Source: Blastopirellula marina DSM 3645 (GTDB lineage Bacteria > Planctomycetota > Planctomycetia > Pirellulales > Pirellulaceae). Taken from it: a DNA stretch of 64,000 bases. The first letter of the stretch is position 1. The number at the start of each line of letters is the position of its first letter. Positions 33,740 through 41,492 of the stretch are shown piece after piece. Both the position numbers and the translations under genes were made by a program. The DNA is taken from positions 3,254,503 through 3,318,502 of the forward strand of contig NZ_CH672376.1 in assembly GCF_000153105.1 (NCBI RefSeq). Reading direction: 5' to 3'. The notes under the pieces are model-generated. The model had not been told where the DNA came from and did no database searches. It worked only from the letters and a program-made list of their open reading frames with translations.

Positions 33740-35407
33740 GTGGCCGCCCGGGATAAAGCGTTCGCCGAATTTGACATCACCAATCTCTACGACGCGACGG
33801 TCGCCTCGCTCAGCGCAATGGCCAATCCATGGGCAACCAAATCGCTGTGCATCGCCACCGCCGTGCAAACGGGCGGACTCGCCATCGCCGCGGCCATTCA
33901 AGACTACGACGACGAAGACGCCGCGGCGACGGAAGCCAAGGAGGTAGAGGCCGCCGAGGCGGAACGGGATCGGATCGTTGAGGGGGTGAAGGCGGAGGTA
34001 CGCAAGGAGGTTGCAGAGAAAGATCTTGCGGCTGATCGTGTTACAAGGGAAGCGGCGGTTCTGGAACAGAATGCTGGCTTGGCGCCACAATACGACGCCG
34101 CGCCTAGCGAAACAAATGAAGCACCGAATGAAGTCAAAAGCGAATACGCCAACCTGCCTGTCGACATTCCGGAGAATCTGCGGCGGCCGACTGAGACCGT
34201 ATTAATCAAGGAGGAGGCCGAACTCGAAGTCACTGCTCCGAGCGAAATTACTTTAACATTTACTGCCCCTGCTCCGAACGACAACCTTTCTTACCTCGTC
34301 CCTAGTCGAGAGCAGCTTGACGCACTCACCGAAAGCGAAAGATCAAAGGGGCAGCTTGCGTTGGAGATCGCACGCGAGATTCGTTCTTTTCGCGTAGACA
34401 TCTATAACCTGGGGGAAGAAAAGGCGAGAATAACGGAGAATTTACGCAATCCAAATTTTACGCTCGACAAAGAACCGTTTCGGCAAAGAAGCGCCACCAT
34501 TGATGAAGAAGTAAAATCCAAAGCGAATCTGGTTCAAGGCAATCTCGATATTTTGGCGAATGTTTACTTCGATGCGGTTATCGAAGACTGGAGTCCGGGG
34601 GCGACCAACAGTGGCGCTAGTTCCTACCAAGAATTTTTCGGCGGTGTCGGCGCCCAAGCGGCCCTTGACCGCGTCTGGAAAGAAAACGCTTATGGCGACG
34701 GGCCAAAAATGGAGAGCATTTTCGTGGAGGACTTTCTCGCTGTCTACTTTGCAGGACGGTCGATCGCTCAAGCAGTGATGAAGTCGTATGTTACGGTGGG
34801 AATCCGAGGTGCGGCTACGACGGGTGCGAAGGAAGTAGTAAAAGAAGCGGTGGACGCCAATCTGGAAGCTCAGTACGGATTTTCACCGCGAGTTCTTGCG
34901 GAAGGAGCTGTTAAGGGTGCTGCTAGAAAATACCATTATCTTTCAGACTCGAGATTTTGGGTCGATGGTATGGCAGATATTTCAAAACTATCTCGCGGAC
35001 GTAAAGGCGGTGTAGTTCTTGACGAAGAATGGCTAGAACAAGTTGAGGCTCAGCTTAAATCGCTTGATCCAGATATGAAGTTGTCGATTGATGATGACAC
35101 TCTCGATGACCTGGGGTTTCTTGGAGGATTCAGGGCTGGCGACAAAACTTTGCTTTTGAGGTCTGATGCAACTCTGTTCGAGGCCGTACATGAATTGGAG
35201 CATGCAAAATACTTCGCCGACATCGGAAGCGATGCCGCAAGATACCTCGGCGATGTAGGTTCTGCTTCTCGTGAACTTGAGGCTTGGCGATACGTCCTTA
35301 ATTATGCAGAGAATTATCCTGGACGGCTTAGCGTGCTCGAATTAGAGAAGGCTCAAGTGATGTTTAATGAAGAATTCCGAAAGATCTTTGGAGTTTTACC
35401 AAGATGA
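33740..35407 (+). CDS. Polymorphic toxin B, C-terminal part with HExxH metallopeptidase-like toxin domain
   Basis: 555 residues in the same frame as the preceding shaft portion but beyond its TAG; a GTG at 33740 could start it, more probably it is the downstream piece of one broken gene. The shaft ends with the junction YANLPV-x-IPENL-x-RPTET at 34144-34194. The unique tail ends in a domain with HELEHAKYF (HExxH zinc-peptidase motif), GFRAGDKTLLLRSDATLFEAV before it and SRELEAWRYVLNY after it, where a Glu could be the third ligand. This fits metallopeptidase toxins of polymorphic systems. The immunity gene overlaps its stop by four bases. The tail is AT-richer than the shaft. Confidence 0.72.
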   Translation: MAARDKAFAEFDITNLYDATVASLSAMANPWATKSLCIATAVQTGGLAIAAAIQDYDDEDAAATEAKEVEAAEAERDRIVEGVKAEVRKEVAEKDLAADRVTREAAVLEQNAGLAPQYDAAPSETNEAPNEVKSEYANLPVDIPENLRRPTETVLIKEEAELEVTAPSEITLTFTAPAPNDNLSYLVPSREQLDALTESERSKGQLALEIAREIRSFRVDIYNLGEEKARITENLRNPNFTLDKEPFRQRSATIDEEVKSKANLVQGNLDILANVYFDAVIEDWSPGATNSGASSYQEFFGGVGAQAALDRVWKENAYGDGPKMESIFVEDFLAVYFAGRSIAQAVMKSYVTVGIRGAATTGAKEVVKEAVDANLEAQYGFSPRVLAEGAVKGAARKYHYLSDSRFWVDGMADISKLSRGRKGGVVLDEEWLEQVEAQLKSLDPDMKLSIDDDTLDDLGFLGGFRAGDKTLLLRSDATLFEAVHELEHAKYFADIGSDAARYLGDVGSASRELEAWRYVLNYAENYPGRLSVLELEKAQVMFNEEFRKIFGVLPR

Positions 35408-35637
35408 TTACAAAAGACAATGCGATTGCGATTGCGACAGTCCACCTTCCAAAAAAGTACGAGAAACCCCAATTCCTGCAAGCCGTTTACTCGGATTCTC
35501 TTGAGGAGTTTGGACAGGGAGTTTCGGGATGGCGAGTTTGGTTCCGATTGGTCGACTCCGATTTCGGCACATACGATCGACCAGTGGAGGTTTGCGAATC
35601 AACTGGGAAAGCAAAGTTGGTGAAAGTCATGCTTTAG
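35404..35637 (+). CDS. Small candidate immunity protein for toxin B
   Basis: 77 residues starting at ATG 35404 in an ATGA overlap with the toxin stop, indicating coupled translation. The sequence ITKDNAIAIATVHLPKKY, then GWRVWFRLVDSDF and a closing VEVCESTGKAKLVKVML resembles PepSY/NTF2-like small alpha-beta proteins, but no family is certain. Immunity is inferred from size, overlap and position directly after a toxin-like domain. No signal peptide, so it would act in the cytoplasm. Confidence 0.65.
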   Translation: MITKDNAIAIATVHLPKKYEKPQFLQAVYSDSLEEFGQGVSGWRVWFRLVDSDFGTYDRPVEVCESTGKAKLVKVML

Positions 35638-36001
35638 CTGGCGTTTGATGGAGAGGTAAACGTCTGCCATGCACTTACCACGTCTTCGGGTGTATGGCTA
35701 GGATGCCGTTGCCACGGCCAAGTGACATGCTCTTCCCGCGTCTTCGCGGAAAGAGCATGTCTTGCTTCCTTTCTCGCAATGTCGTGTCTCGCAAAAATCC
35801 CGTTGACGCACTGGCGCCGATAGTCGTAATCGCCTGCCCATGGCACCGCACGAAAAAAACGGCGGCGATAGGACATCACTGGCGACGCCAGCTTTCTGAC
35901 CTGCTCTGATTTCCATCGCCTGCCGCTCCTCTCCAAAGATCGATCGCGGGCATTTTTGCTCAAAGTAGGACAACTCGTGCGGTCTTGTTCACGTCGAGAA
36001 A
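35638..36001 (+). other. Spacer S2 between cassettes B and C
   Basis: No convincing gene. It contains the strong hairpin listed separately and sequence similar to spacer S1. Short open frames on either strand have no protein-like composition. The toxin C frame starts at its right edge without an obvious ribosome binding site. Confidence 0.5.
35724..35761 (+). terminator. Strong hairpin, probable terminator of cassette B
   Basis: A 17-base arm at 35724-35740 (GACATGCTCTTCCCGCG) pairs with 35745-35761 at 16 of 17 positions around a TCTT loop, followed by T-rich TTGCTTCCTTTCTC. A degenerate copy of its right arm is in spacer S1 at about 31268-31282. Confidence 0.6.
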
Positions 36002-37060
36002 TTGTCCGACAGCGGCGCGGAGATCGTCAGAGACATTGCGGAATCGGCCTGCTTTTCTCGCGACACAGTGGTGTCTACAGAATCAGGCTTACGCCCTATG
36101 GGTGAGATCCGCCCCGGCGAGCGAGTCCAATCCTTCGACTTCGCCAGCGGCGAGTGGAAGCTGCGGACCGTCACTGACCGTATCGACAGCTTGTACCGCG
36201 GCGCTGTCCTGACGATCGATACCGGCGACTCTCGAATCGAAACGACGATTCATCACCCGTTCTGGGTTGTGCAAGGGCACGAACTGACCTTCCGGTCCAC
36301 CCCGCGACTCCTTTCAGGCGGAGAAGATGAACGCCAAGCTCTACCGGGCCGCTGGGTCAACTCCCACGAACTGCAGGCTGGAGATATAATCTACAGTCGC
36401 GACGGGAAAACTCGCATCATTCGCAGCATTCACCAGCGATACGAAGATGCATTCCCGGTCTCAAATCTAACGATCGGCGATTTCCACAACTACGCAGTTG
36501 GTTTTGATTCGATTCTGGTCCACAATACCGCCTTGTGCGATGAAGCGATAGGAAAAGTTCAGGCGCGGTTAAACCAAGGAGAAACGACGCTTGATGAGAT
36601 CGCCGAGACGATAAGGCGCGACAACTTAACGCGAGAGGACAAGGTTGATGTTGACGACGCTCTGGCGAGGCTTAAGGCCCCGACAAGGATTATCACGCCC
36701 AACGCCAAACTTCAGCGATGGGCACAGCAGGGCGGTTACATCGATCCTCGAACAAACAAGTGGGTTAAATTCGAAGGTAATCTCGCCGCCGACCACGTTT
36801 ACCCAAAAAGCCTTATAGAGAAACTCGATGACTTTGACTTGCTTACTCCGCAACAACAAGAGTTTCTGCTGAATTATCCCGGGAATTTTGAGCCGCTACC
36901 GAAGTCATGGAATTCGTCGAAGTTGAATCGACTTGCGGACGATTGGGCAAAGACCCCGATGGGTAGGCAAGCGTCCAAGGAGTATATCGACGCTTTGAGA
37001 GAGCGGCAGCAAGCATTTGAGGGTTTTGCCAGGGAACTCATCAGGTTTTGGAACCAATAG
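36002..37060 (+). CDS. Polymorphic toxin C: HINT self-cleaving domain plus HNH-like nuclease (orphan cassette)
   Basis: 352 residues in a frame opening with TTG 36002; no ATG start or export signal, so it is probably a displaced C-terminal cassette. Residues about 15-180 are a pretoxin HINT domain: nucleophile Cys in SACFSRDTVVST, GEIRPGERVQSFDF, HHPFWVV, AGDIIYSRDGK and the closing FDSILVHNT. HINT domains cut the chain to free the toxin. The C-terminal part has AADHVYPKSLI, LLNYPGNFEPLPKSWNSSK, typical of an HNH-like toxin nuclease. An ankyrin-repeat candidate immunity gene follows 9 bases later. Confidence 0.78.
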   Translation: MSDSGAEIVRDIAESACFSRDTVVSTESGLRPMGEIRPGERVQSFDFASGEWKLRTVTDRIDSLYRGAVLTIDTGDSRIETTIHHPFWVVQGHELTFRSTPRLLSGGEDERQALPGRWVNSHELQAGDIIYSRDGKTRIIRSIHQRYEDAFPVSNLTIGDFHNYAVGFDSILVHNTALCDEAIGKVQARLNQGETTLDEIAETIRRDNLTREDKVDVDDALARLKAPTRIITPNAKLQRWAQQGGYIDPRTNKWVKFEGNLAADHVYPKSLIEKLDDFDLLTPQQQEFLLNYPGNFEPLPKSWNSSKLNRLADDWAKTPMGRQASKEYIDALRERQQAFEGFARELIRFWNQ

Positions 37061-37069
37061 GGAATTGCG

Positions 37070-37840
37070 ATGCGGATAAGATTCACATTTACGGTTCGTT
37101 TCATCGATTCAGTGTCCGGATTGGAATTACCCTCTCCAAGTTTTGTGGAAAGCTCCAAGTTGACTGAAGAAGACTTGGACACGTACCTTGACTCTGAGGT
37201 TGCTGACGAAGGTGTCGTGGGTGGCGAAGTTTATTTAACACGTGATGATGGCGATGCAAGATTGGAAGTGTATTACTGGCATCCCGGGCCGCCAAGCAGC
37301 CAATTGGTTGAGTCCCTAAGAGTTTATACGGTTGCCCAAATTGAAGATGGCGTTGGTGAAGGCGGGTTTGAGTTCAATTGCGACAATAAGCGATTGCTCG
37401 TAGTAGCGAACACAGACCAGTCTGCGCTTGTTGAAGTGAACGAAGATGGGCGAGAAGTGCTGGGGCCGCCAAGAATCGCAATTGCAGCTCGTGACGGAGG
37501 CTTGCAAAGTTTGGCCGCAGGGATCGAAGCCGAACCTCAATTCATTGATAGATTACATCAAGGGTGTTCGGGTCTGCATCTTGCTATTCTCTATGGCCAC
37601 CCGAATGCGGTTCGACTACTCTTGGTTTCAGGAGCCAACCCAAATGTGATCGATTCCCAAGGAATTACGCCTCTTGAAGCATGTGCTTTGTCCAATTCGC
37701 TCGATGATGAGCAGAGTCGGGAGGTTGGGCGTATGCTGCTAGACGCCGGTGCAAATCCACAGCATCATGCCCCTGATGGAGAATCTGCAAGAAGCTATGC
37801 AGAATCACGTGGAAAAAAACAGATGGCCGCTATGCTTTGA
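37070..37840 (+). CDS. Ankyrin-repeat candidate immunity protein for toxin C
   Basis: 256 residues from ATG 37070. The first 135 residues form an unrecognised domain (RIRFTFTVRFIDSVSGLELPSPSF), then ankyrin repeats: QGCSGLHLAILYGHPNAVRLLLVSG, QGITPLEACALSN, GRMLLDAGANPQHHAPDGESARSYAESRG. Ankyrin proteins are a known class of polymorphic-toxin immunity. It lies 9 bases after toxin C on the same strand and is AT-rich like the toxin tail. Immunity is inferred from context. Confidence 0.72.
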   Translation: MRIRFTFTVRFIDSVSGLELPSPSFVESSKLTEEDLDTYLDSEVADEGVVGGEVYLTRDDGDARLEVYYWHPGPPSSQLVESLRVYTVAQIEDGVGEGGFEFNCDNKRLLVVANTDQSALVEVNEDGREVLGPPRIAIAARDGGLQSLAAGIEAEPQFIDRLHQGCSGLHLAILYGHPNAVRLLLVSGANPNVIDSQGITPLEACALSNSLDDEQSREVGRMLLDAGANPQHHAPDGESARSYAESRGKKQMAAML

Positions 37841-37936
37841 TCTTGCTTTCTCTTGCGTGCGTAAGTGGCTGCGATGCCAAAGCTCTCTGAGCAGTGCGAA
37901 GGAGAGGCAATCGAGTCAATGATCTGAATTGGATTT

Positions 37937-38035
37937 TGCATCACGATCTTCGGCCGGCTGGCACTGGTGAAATGGCTCCCCTTCGCGTGCCACTGGCCAA
38001 AGCCCAGAAGCGTCCGGGATTTTCTTCGCAATTTC
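37937..38035 (+). repeat. Cassette-trailing element R, copy 3 (after the toxin C immunity gene)
   Basis: TGCATCACGATCTTC at 37938 and GGCTGGCACTGG match the complement of the R copies at 39770-39915 and 40995-41145, in the orientation of its own cassette. Its end, 37991-38018, has an exact 28-base inverted copy at 38996-39023. The 330 bases from 37841 to 38170 hold nothing else recognisable. Confidence 0.6.
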
Positions 38036-38161
38036 TTCACTTGCGCCAGCGACTTCAGTTTGTCATGATTTCGACATGCAGCCGAAATCGCGACAGCGCC
38101 GAACGAAACGGGAGTTGGCCGAATTGCCATTGTGGCCTGATCAGGTCATGGGTGGGAAGAT

Positions 38162-38851
38162 GCGGCTAACGTGCAAGATGGTCGGCTTTATCTGTACGAT
38201 CGCGGCTTCAGCGGCTTCGACGTCATCAACGCGCATTATCATCTGCAAAACGAATCTTGGACTCCCCGCGCGCAGTTCGTTATCCGTTACAAACCGGCTG
38301 GCGGCAATGCGCCGCACCTGGCTGACGCCGACGAAAATCCGCTAAGCGAAAAAGATCTCGCAGCAGGCGTCGTCAGTGATCGGCGCGGCCGTTTTCGCTC
38401 GTCGAAAGCAGCGCGACATATCGTTCTCGATGTGCCGTTGCGCGAGGTGATTATCGAGTATCAAGAGCAGGACGAAACGAAAACCGTGCGTCTGATTACG
38501 AACTTGCTCGACGTGTCGGCCGAAGTCATCGCCCAGCTCTATCAACAGCGCTGGCAGATCGAACTCTTCTTCCGCTGGTTGAAATGCTTCGCCAATTTCA
38601 ATCACTTGATCAGTCATCACCGCTCGGGCGTGCTGCTCAGCTTCTACGTCGCGGTGATCGCGGCGCTGCTGACCTATCTGCACTTGGGACATCGTCCGAG
38701 CAAGTATATGTTCGTGATGCTGGAGCAAGTCGCCTGCGGCGCAGCGACGTGGGAAGAAATCGCGCCGATCCTACGCGAGCGCGAACGACAGCGTGACGTG
38801 GAACGAGCATCGGCCGCGAAGCGCCGCGCAAAAAAGAAAGCCGAGTCGTAA
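38162..38851 (+). pseudogene. IS4-like transposase, C-terminal fragment
   Basis: About 227 residues survive (GTG 38171 is only the first usable codon). DRGFSGFDVINAHY holds the second catalytic Asp and YQQRWQIELFFRWLKCF the Glu region of IS4-type DDE transposases; the ending is Lys/Arg-rich. The N-terminal third with the first Asp is missing, replaced by unrelated sequence containing element R. The gene is therefore inactive. It sits between two exact 28-base inverted repeats. Confidence 0.8.
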
Positions 38852-38995
38852 TAAGCTGGCGTCTAACCCCGACGGCAAGCCGCGCCGCCGCCTGCGCGGA
38901 TGTTGAACCGGCGCCGACCGCAAGATCAGCACACCAGCCTCTCGTCCCAACACATGACGCACGCCAGGCGGCCGGAACGATGAAAAACCTGAAAC

Positions 38996-39023
38996 CCCGG
39001 ACGCTTCTGGGCTTTGGCCAGTG
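38996..39023 (-). repeat. 28-base exact inverted copy of the end of element R3
   Basis: Positions 38996-39023 are the perfect reverse complement of 37991-38018 (ends CCCGGACG and GGCCAGTG). The two bracket the IS4-like fragment, 977 bases apart. Either recombination inverted part of the region or the transposon carried it. Confidence 0.8.
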
Positions 39024-39113
39024 TCTTCTCTTTCCACCGCGGCACAACTCAGCAGCAACAGAGTGACTTCGAATTCTTTGACTCGACCGCACGGTTGATT
39101 TATCTTCCAGCTT

Positions 39114-39712
39114 ATGGACGAACAACCGCCGCATCGAAAGCGAGTTAAGCACTTTCATGTGCCGGGGCATTTTCATGCGTTGACGTTTTCTACCTATCGT
39201 CGACGACCGCTTTTGACCAACGACCGCTGGCGCACCATCTTGGCTCGATCGATCGACGACGCCTGCCAATTGGAGGCCTGCCAATGGATCGCGATGGTCT
39301 TCATGCCAGAGCATGTTCATCTGCTGGTATTGCCGGTCTCCGCCGAGGCCAGCATCAGTCGACTACTACAGAAAATCAAACAACCGACATCTCGACAAAT
39401 CAAAACGATGCTGGTCGAAGCTCGTTCTCGATTGCTGGACGAGTTGACGATCCAAGAGCGGCCTGGCAAATGTTGCTTTGGCTTCTGGCAAGAGGGCTCT
39501 GGTTACGGCGCAATCTCTTTCAACCCTCGGCGATCGACTATATTCATGAAAACCCCGTTCGTCGCGGGCTCTGCCGACGAGCGATCGATTGGAAGTGGTC
39601 GAGCGCCCGGCTTTACCTGAACGGGATCGTTGATCCTCGCCTGCCAAGCTTATCGTTTCCGCCGCCTGGCCTGTTCGATAACGCTGGAGTGCAATCGCCG
39701 CACTCGGAGTGA
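39114..39712 (+). pseudogene. REP-associated tyrosine transposase (RAYT, Y1_Tnp) with a one-base frameshift
   Basis: The frame from ATG 39114 reads [21 protein letters not shown], then the HUH motif in [12 protein letters not shown]. After FWQEGSGY at about 39506 the homologous sequence continues in another frame as [22 protein letters not shown], with the presumed catalytic Tyr, to 39712. One base is missing at about 39507. Both halves match the family in order, so the gene was a RAYT of about 199 residues. RAYTs act on REP hairpins; a short hairpin lies directly downstream at 39714-39739. Confidence 0.85.
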
Positions 39713-39713
39713 A

Positions 39714-39739
39714 GCCACTGGCTGAAAAGGGCCAGTGGC
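39714..39739. repeat. REP-like hairpin directly after the RAYT relic
   Basis: GCCACTGG at 39714-39721 pairs exactly with CCAGTGGC at 39732-39739 around a 10-base loop. Related CCACTGGCC sequences occur at 37990 and 39016-39023, so it may be part of a small dispersed family, or of element R. Confidence 0.5.
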
Positions 39740-39769
39740 ACAACGAAAATGACCTGCTGGCCAGTGCCA

Positions 39770-39915
39770 TCCAGCCATTCAACAAGAGCTTGAGAATAAA
39801 GCTAAAGCCGCCGTCGTCAGGCGTGCCGATGTTCAAGCTGTAGTAGCCTGCTCAACCGGCAAAGCTCCAGACGTTCAGACCGGCACAGCCTGCCAAGATC
39901 GTGATGCAGAAATGC
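39770..39915 (-). repeat. Cassette-trailing element R, copy 2 (after the toxin 2 immunity gene)
   Basis: Roughly 80% similar by eye to 40995-41145, sharing AACAAGAGCTTGAG, GTCAGGCGTGCCG, GTTCAAGC and GATCGTGATGC in order. It begins 13 bases after the end of the immunity gene at 39928. No intact gene is read from it on either strand. Confidence 0.7.
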
Positions 39916-39927
39916 GAGACAACGTCT

Positions 39928-40230
39928 TCAATGCCCCTGCAAATCCTCGCCTGAAAAGTCGGCCAAGTCTCTGTCCAGCAGGACTTCGGTCTCTGCCGTA
40001 ACAGAATCAATAGCAACTTTGAAGTAGCTCACAGCATCGTTCGTTGCCTTGGGCGTGACGGCAAAACTCACAACGAATCTGCCTGCTTGATCCTTGCTGT
40101 AACCGATGGTAGTGCAACGGCCCAACCAATCAGGACAGCTTTGTTTTGGGTGACGCTGCTCGAAGTCGTGTCCGGCAAACGCCATAGCCGTTTCGCCGTC
40201 CATTCGCACTTGATTATTGCTGCCGTTCAT
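39928..40230 (-). CDS. Candidate immunity protein for toxin 2
   Basis: 100 residues from ATG 40230, overlapping the toxin 2 stop by 17 bases. The sequence (MNGSNNQVRMDGETAMAFAG, CPDWLGRCTTIGYSKD, then FVVSFAVTPKATNDAVSYFKV) is not recognised. Small size, overlap with a toxin-like gene, and element R directly after it all match the other cassettes, so immunity is the natural inference. No signal peptide. Confidence 0.62.
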   Translation of the reverse strand: MNGSNNQVRMDGETAMAFAGHDFEQRHPKQSCPDWLGRCTTIGYSKDQAGRFVVSFAVTPKATNDAVSYFKVAIDSVTAETEVLLDRDLADFSGEDLQGH

Positions 40231-40912
40231 ACCACCTCCTCATAAGTTCGGTTCGGCGGGCGCTCTCGAACGTATAGTCGTCTGCCGGAGTCTGATGGAA
40301 AATGATGTAGCCCCCATCTCCCCATAGTGCGCTTCGTTCTTGACCAACAGAAATGCTCCATCGATCGAATGTGCTTGCGCCGATTCCATATCCTGGTGGA
40401 TGCGTGTGACCGGACCAACGACCATATTGGCCAGCCGCCAAATCCGCTGCCATCGACTCAGTTACTCTGATTTCATTCCCGTAGCCTCGAATGACAAACC
40501 TGCGCCCACCCAGCGTGTAAACAGAATACTCATCACCGGTGACTCTTCCGATAGCACGAAGATCAGTCATCGAGATCTTACGCTTCAAGAACCGCCCGGT
40601 TGCTCCTGATTCGGTGAGGGAATTGTGAACTCGCAATTGTCGTCGATTCAACGACGAAACTGGCAGCAGCGAATTTGACGCTCCGTCTGTCGAAGCTGCT
40701 ACCACTCTTGCTGGGGAAGCACCATCCGCCGCCAACCCCCGCCTTGTCCCCCATGCCCCTCGCGCCAACCCGCCGGCAGCACTCCCAATCATCATACCGA
40801 GGAAGGCGCCATGCAGCGCCCCGGTCGACGAGCCGTCGGCCCAATAGCCGCCGATCGCGCCGATGCCGCCGCTAAGCAGGTCAGGCCCAACTGCTATTAT
40901 GCCTGCCCCCAT
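40214..40912 (-). CDS. Polymorphic toxin 2: displaced cassette with JAMM/JAB-like peptidase tail
   Basis: 232 residues from ATG 40912 (MGAGIIAVGPDLLSGG). The first 65 residues copy the Gly/Ala-rich pretoxin core of toxin 1 (IGAIGGYWADGSSTGALHGAF) with few changes. After about residue 70 the sequence is unique: YSVYTLGGRRFVIRGYGNEIRVTE, then SGHTHPPGYGIGASTFDRWS. HTH and STFD separated by eight residues match the H-x-H...S-x-x-D zinc motif of JAMM/JAB peptidases. The start of the parent protein is missing, so this is an orphan 3' cassette. It would be delivered only if recombined onto an RHS gene. Confidence 0.68.
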   Translation of the reverse strand: MGAGIIAVGPDLLSGGIGAIGGYWADGSSTGALHGAFLGMMIGSAAGGLARGAWGTRRGLAADGASPARVVAASTDGASNSLLPVSSLNRRQLRVHNSLTESGATGRFLKRKISMTDLRAIGRVTGDEYSVYTLGGRRFVIRGYGNEIRVTESMAADLAAGQYGRWSGHTHPPGYGIGASTFDRWSISVGQERSALWGDGGYIIFHQTPADDYTFESARRTELMRRWYERQQ

Positions 40913-40994
40913 CCCGCCGCAGAACCGGTGGCCGAGAAGTATAAACTAGGTGGATGCCGTTATCGGGCTGTTGAAGCTGAACCGGTCGCCACGG

Positions 40995-41145
40995 GATTCA
41001 GCGGTCAACAAGAGCTTGAGCAAAAAGCCAAAGCAGCCGCCGTCAGGCGTGCCGGTGTTCAAGCCGTGGAAGTCTGTTCAATCGGCCAAGCTGCAACCTT
41101 TTAAACCAGCACAGCCTGCGAAGATCGTGATGCGGAAACCGACAG
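40995..41145 (-). repeat. Cassette-trailing element R, copy 1 (after the toxin 1 immunity gene)
   Basis: Begins six bases after the end of the immunity gene at 41151 and is the counterpart of copy 2. Between it and toxin 2 (40913-40994) no gene is seen. The order toxin, immunity, R repeats twice on this strand. Confidence 0.7.
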
Positions 41146-41150
41146 CACCA

Positions 41151-41423
41151 TCACTCTTCGTTTGACACCAACTCAATCACCTCGATTATCGAAATCATTT
41201 GGCAGATGAGCGGATCATCGTCACTAGGCGATGAAGCATCCATTATAGCACGCAACCCACCCGTGAGCTTTTCGGCAACCTTTCGATTCGACGCATTCTC
41301 TTCGATCAGTTTTGATACGTTCTCTGTGACCCTCTCTCGAAGCCACTCAGGCACTTCGGAATCGTCACTCCCGTTCGCGGCTACTTTCAGTCTCTTCAGT
41401 GCGTCATAAATCGCTCTATCCAT
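41151..41423 (-). CDS. Candidate immunity protein for toxin 1
   Basis: 90 residues from ATG 41423, 69 bases downstream of toxin 1 on the same strand. Mostly helical and acidic (MDRAIYDALKRLKVAANGSDD, ERVTENVSKLIEENASNRKV, MISIIEVIELVSNEE). No family recognised. Position directly after a toxin-like gene and before element R is the ground for the immunity call. Confidence 0.6.
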   Translation of the reverse strand: MDRAIYDALKRLKVAANGSDDSEVPEWLRERVTENVSKLIEENASNRKVAEKLTGGLRAIMDASSPSDDDPLICQMISIIEVIELVSNEE

Positions 41424-41492
41424 TTAGTTCCCCCACAGAATCACCTTAAACCAATCATCGACAGGTTGCTCCCGTGAAATCCAGATTTGGTT

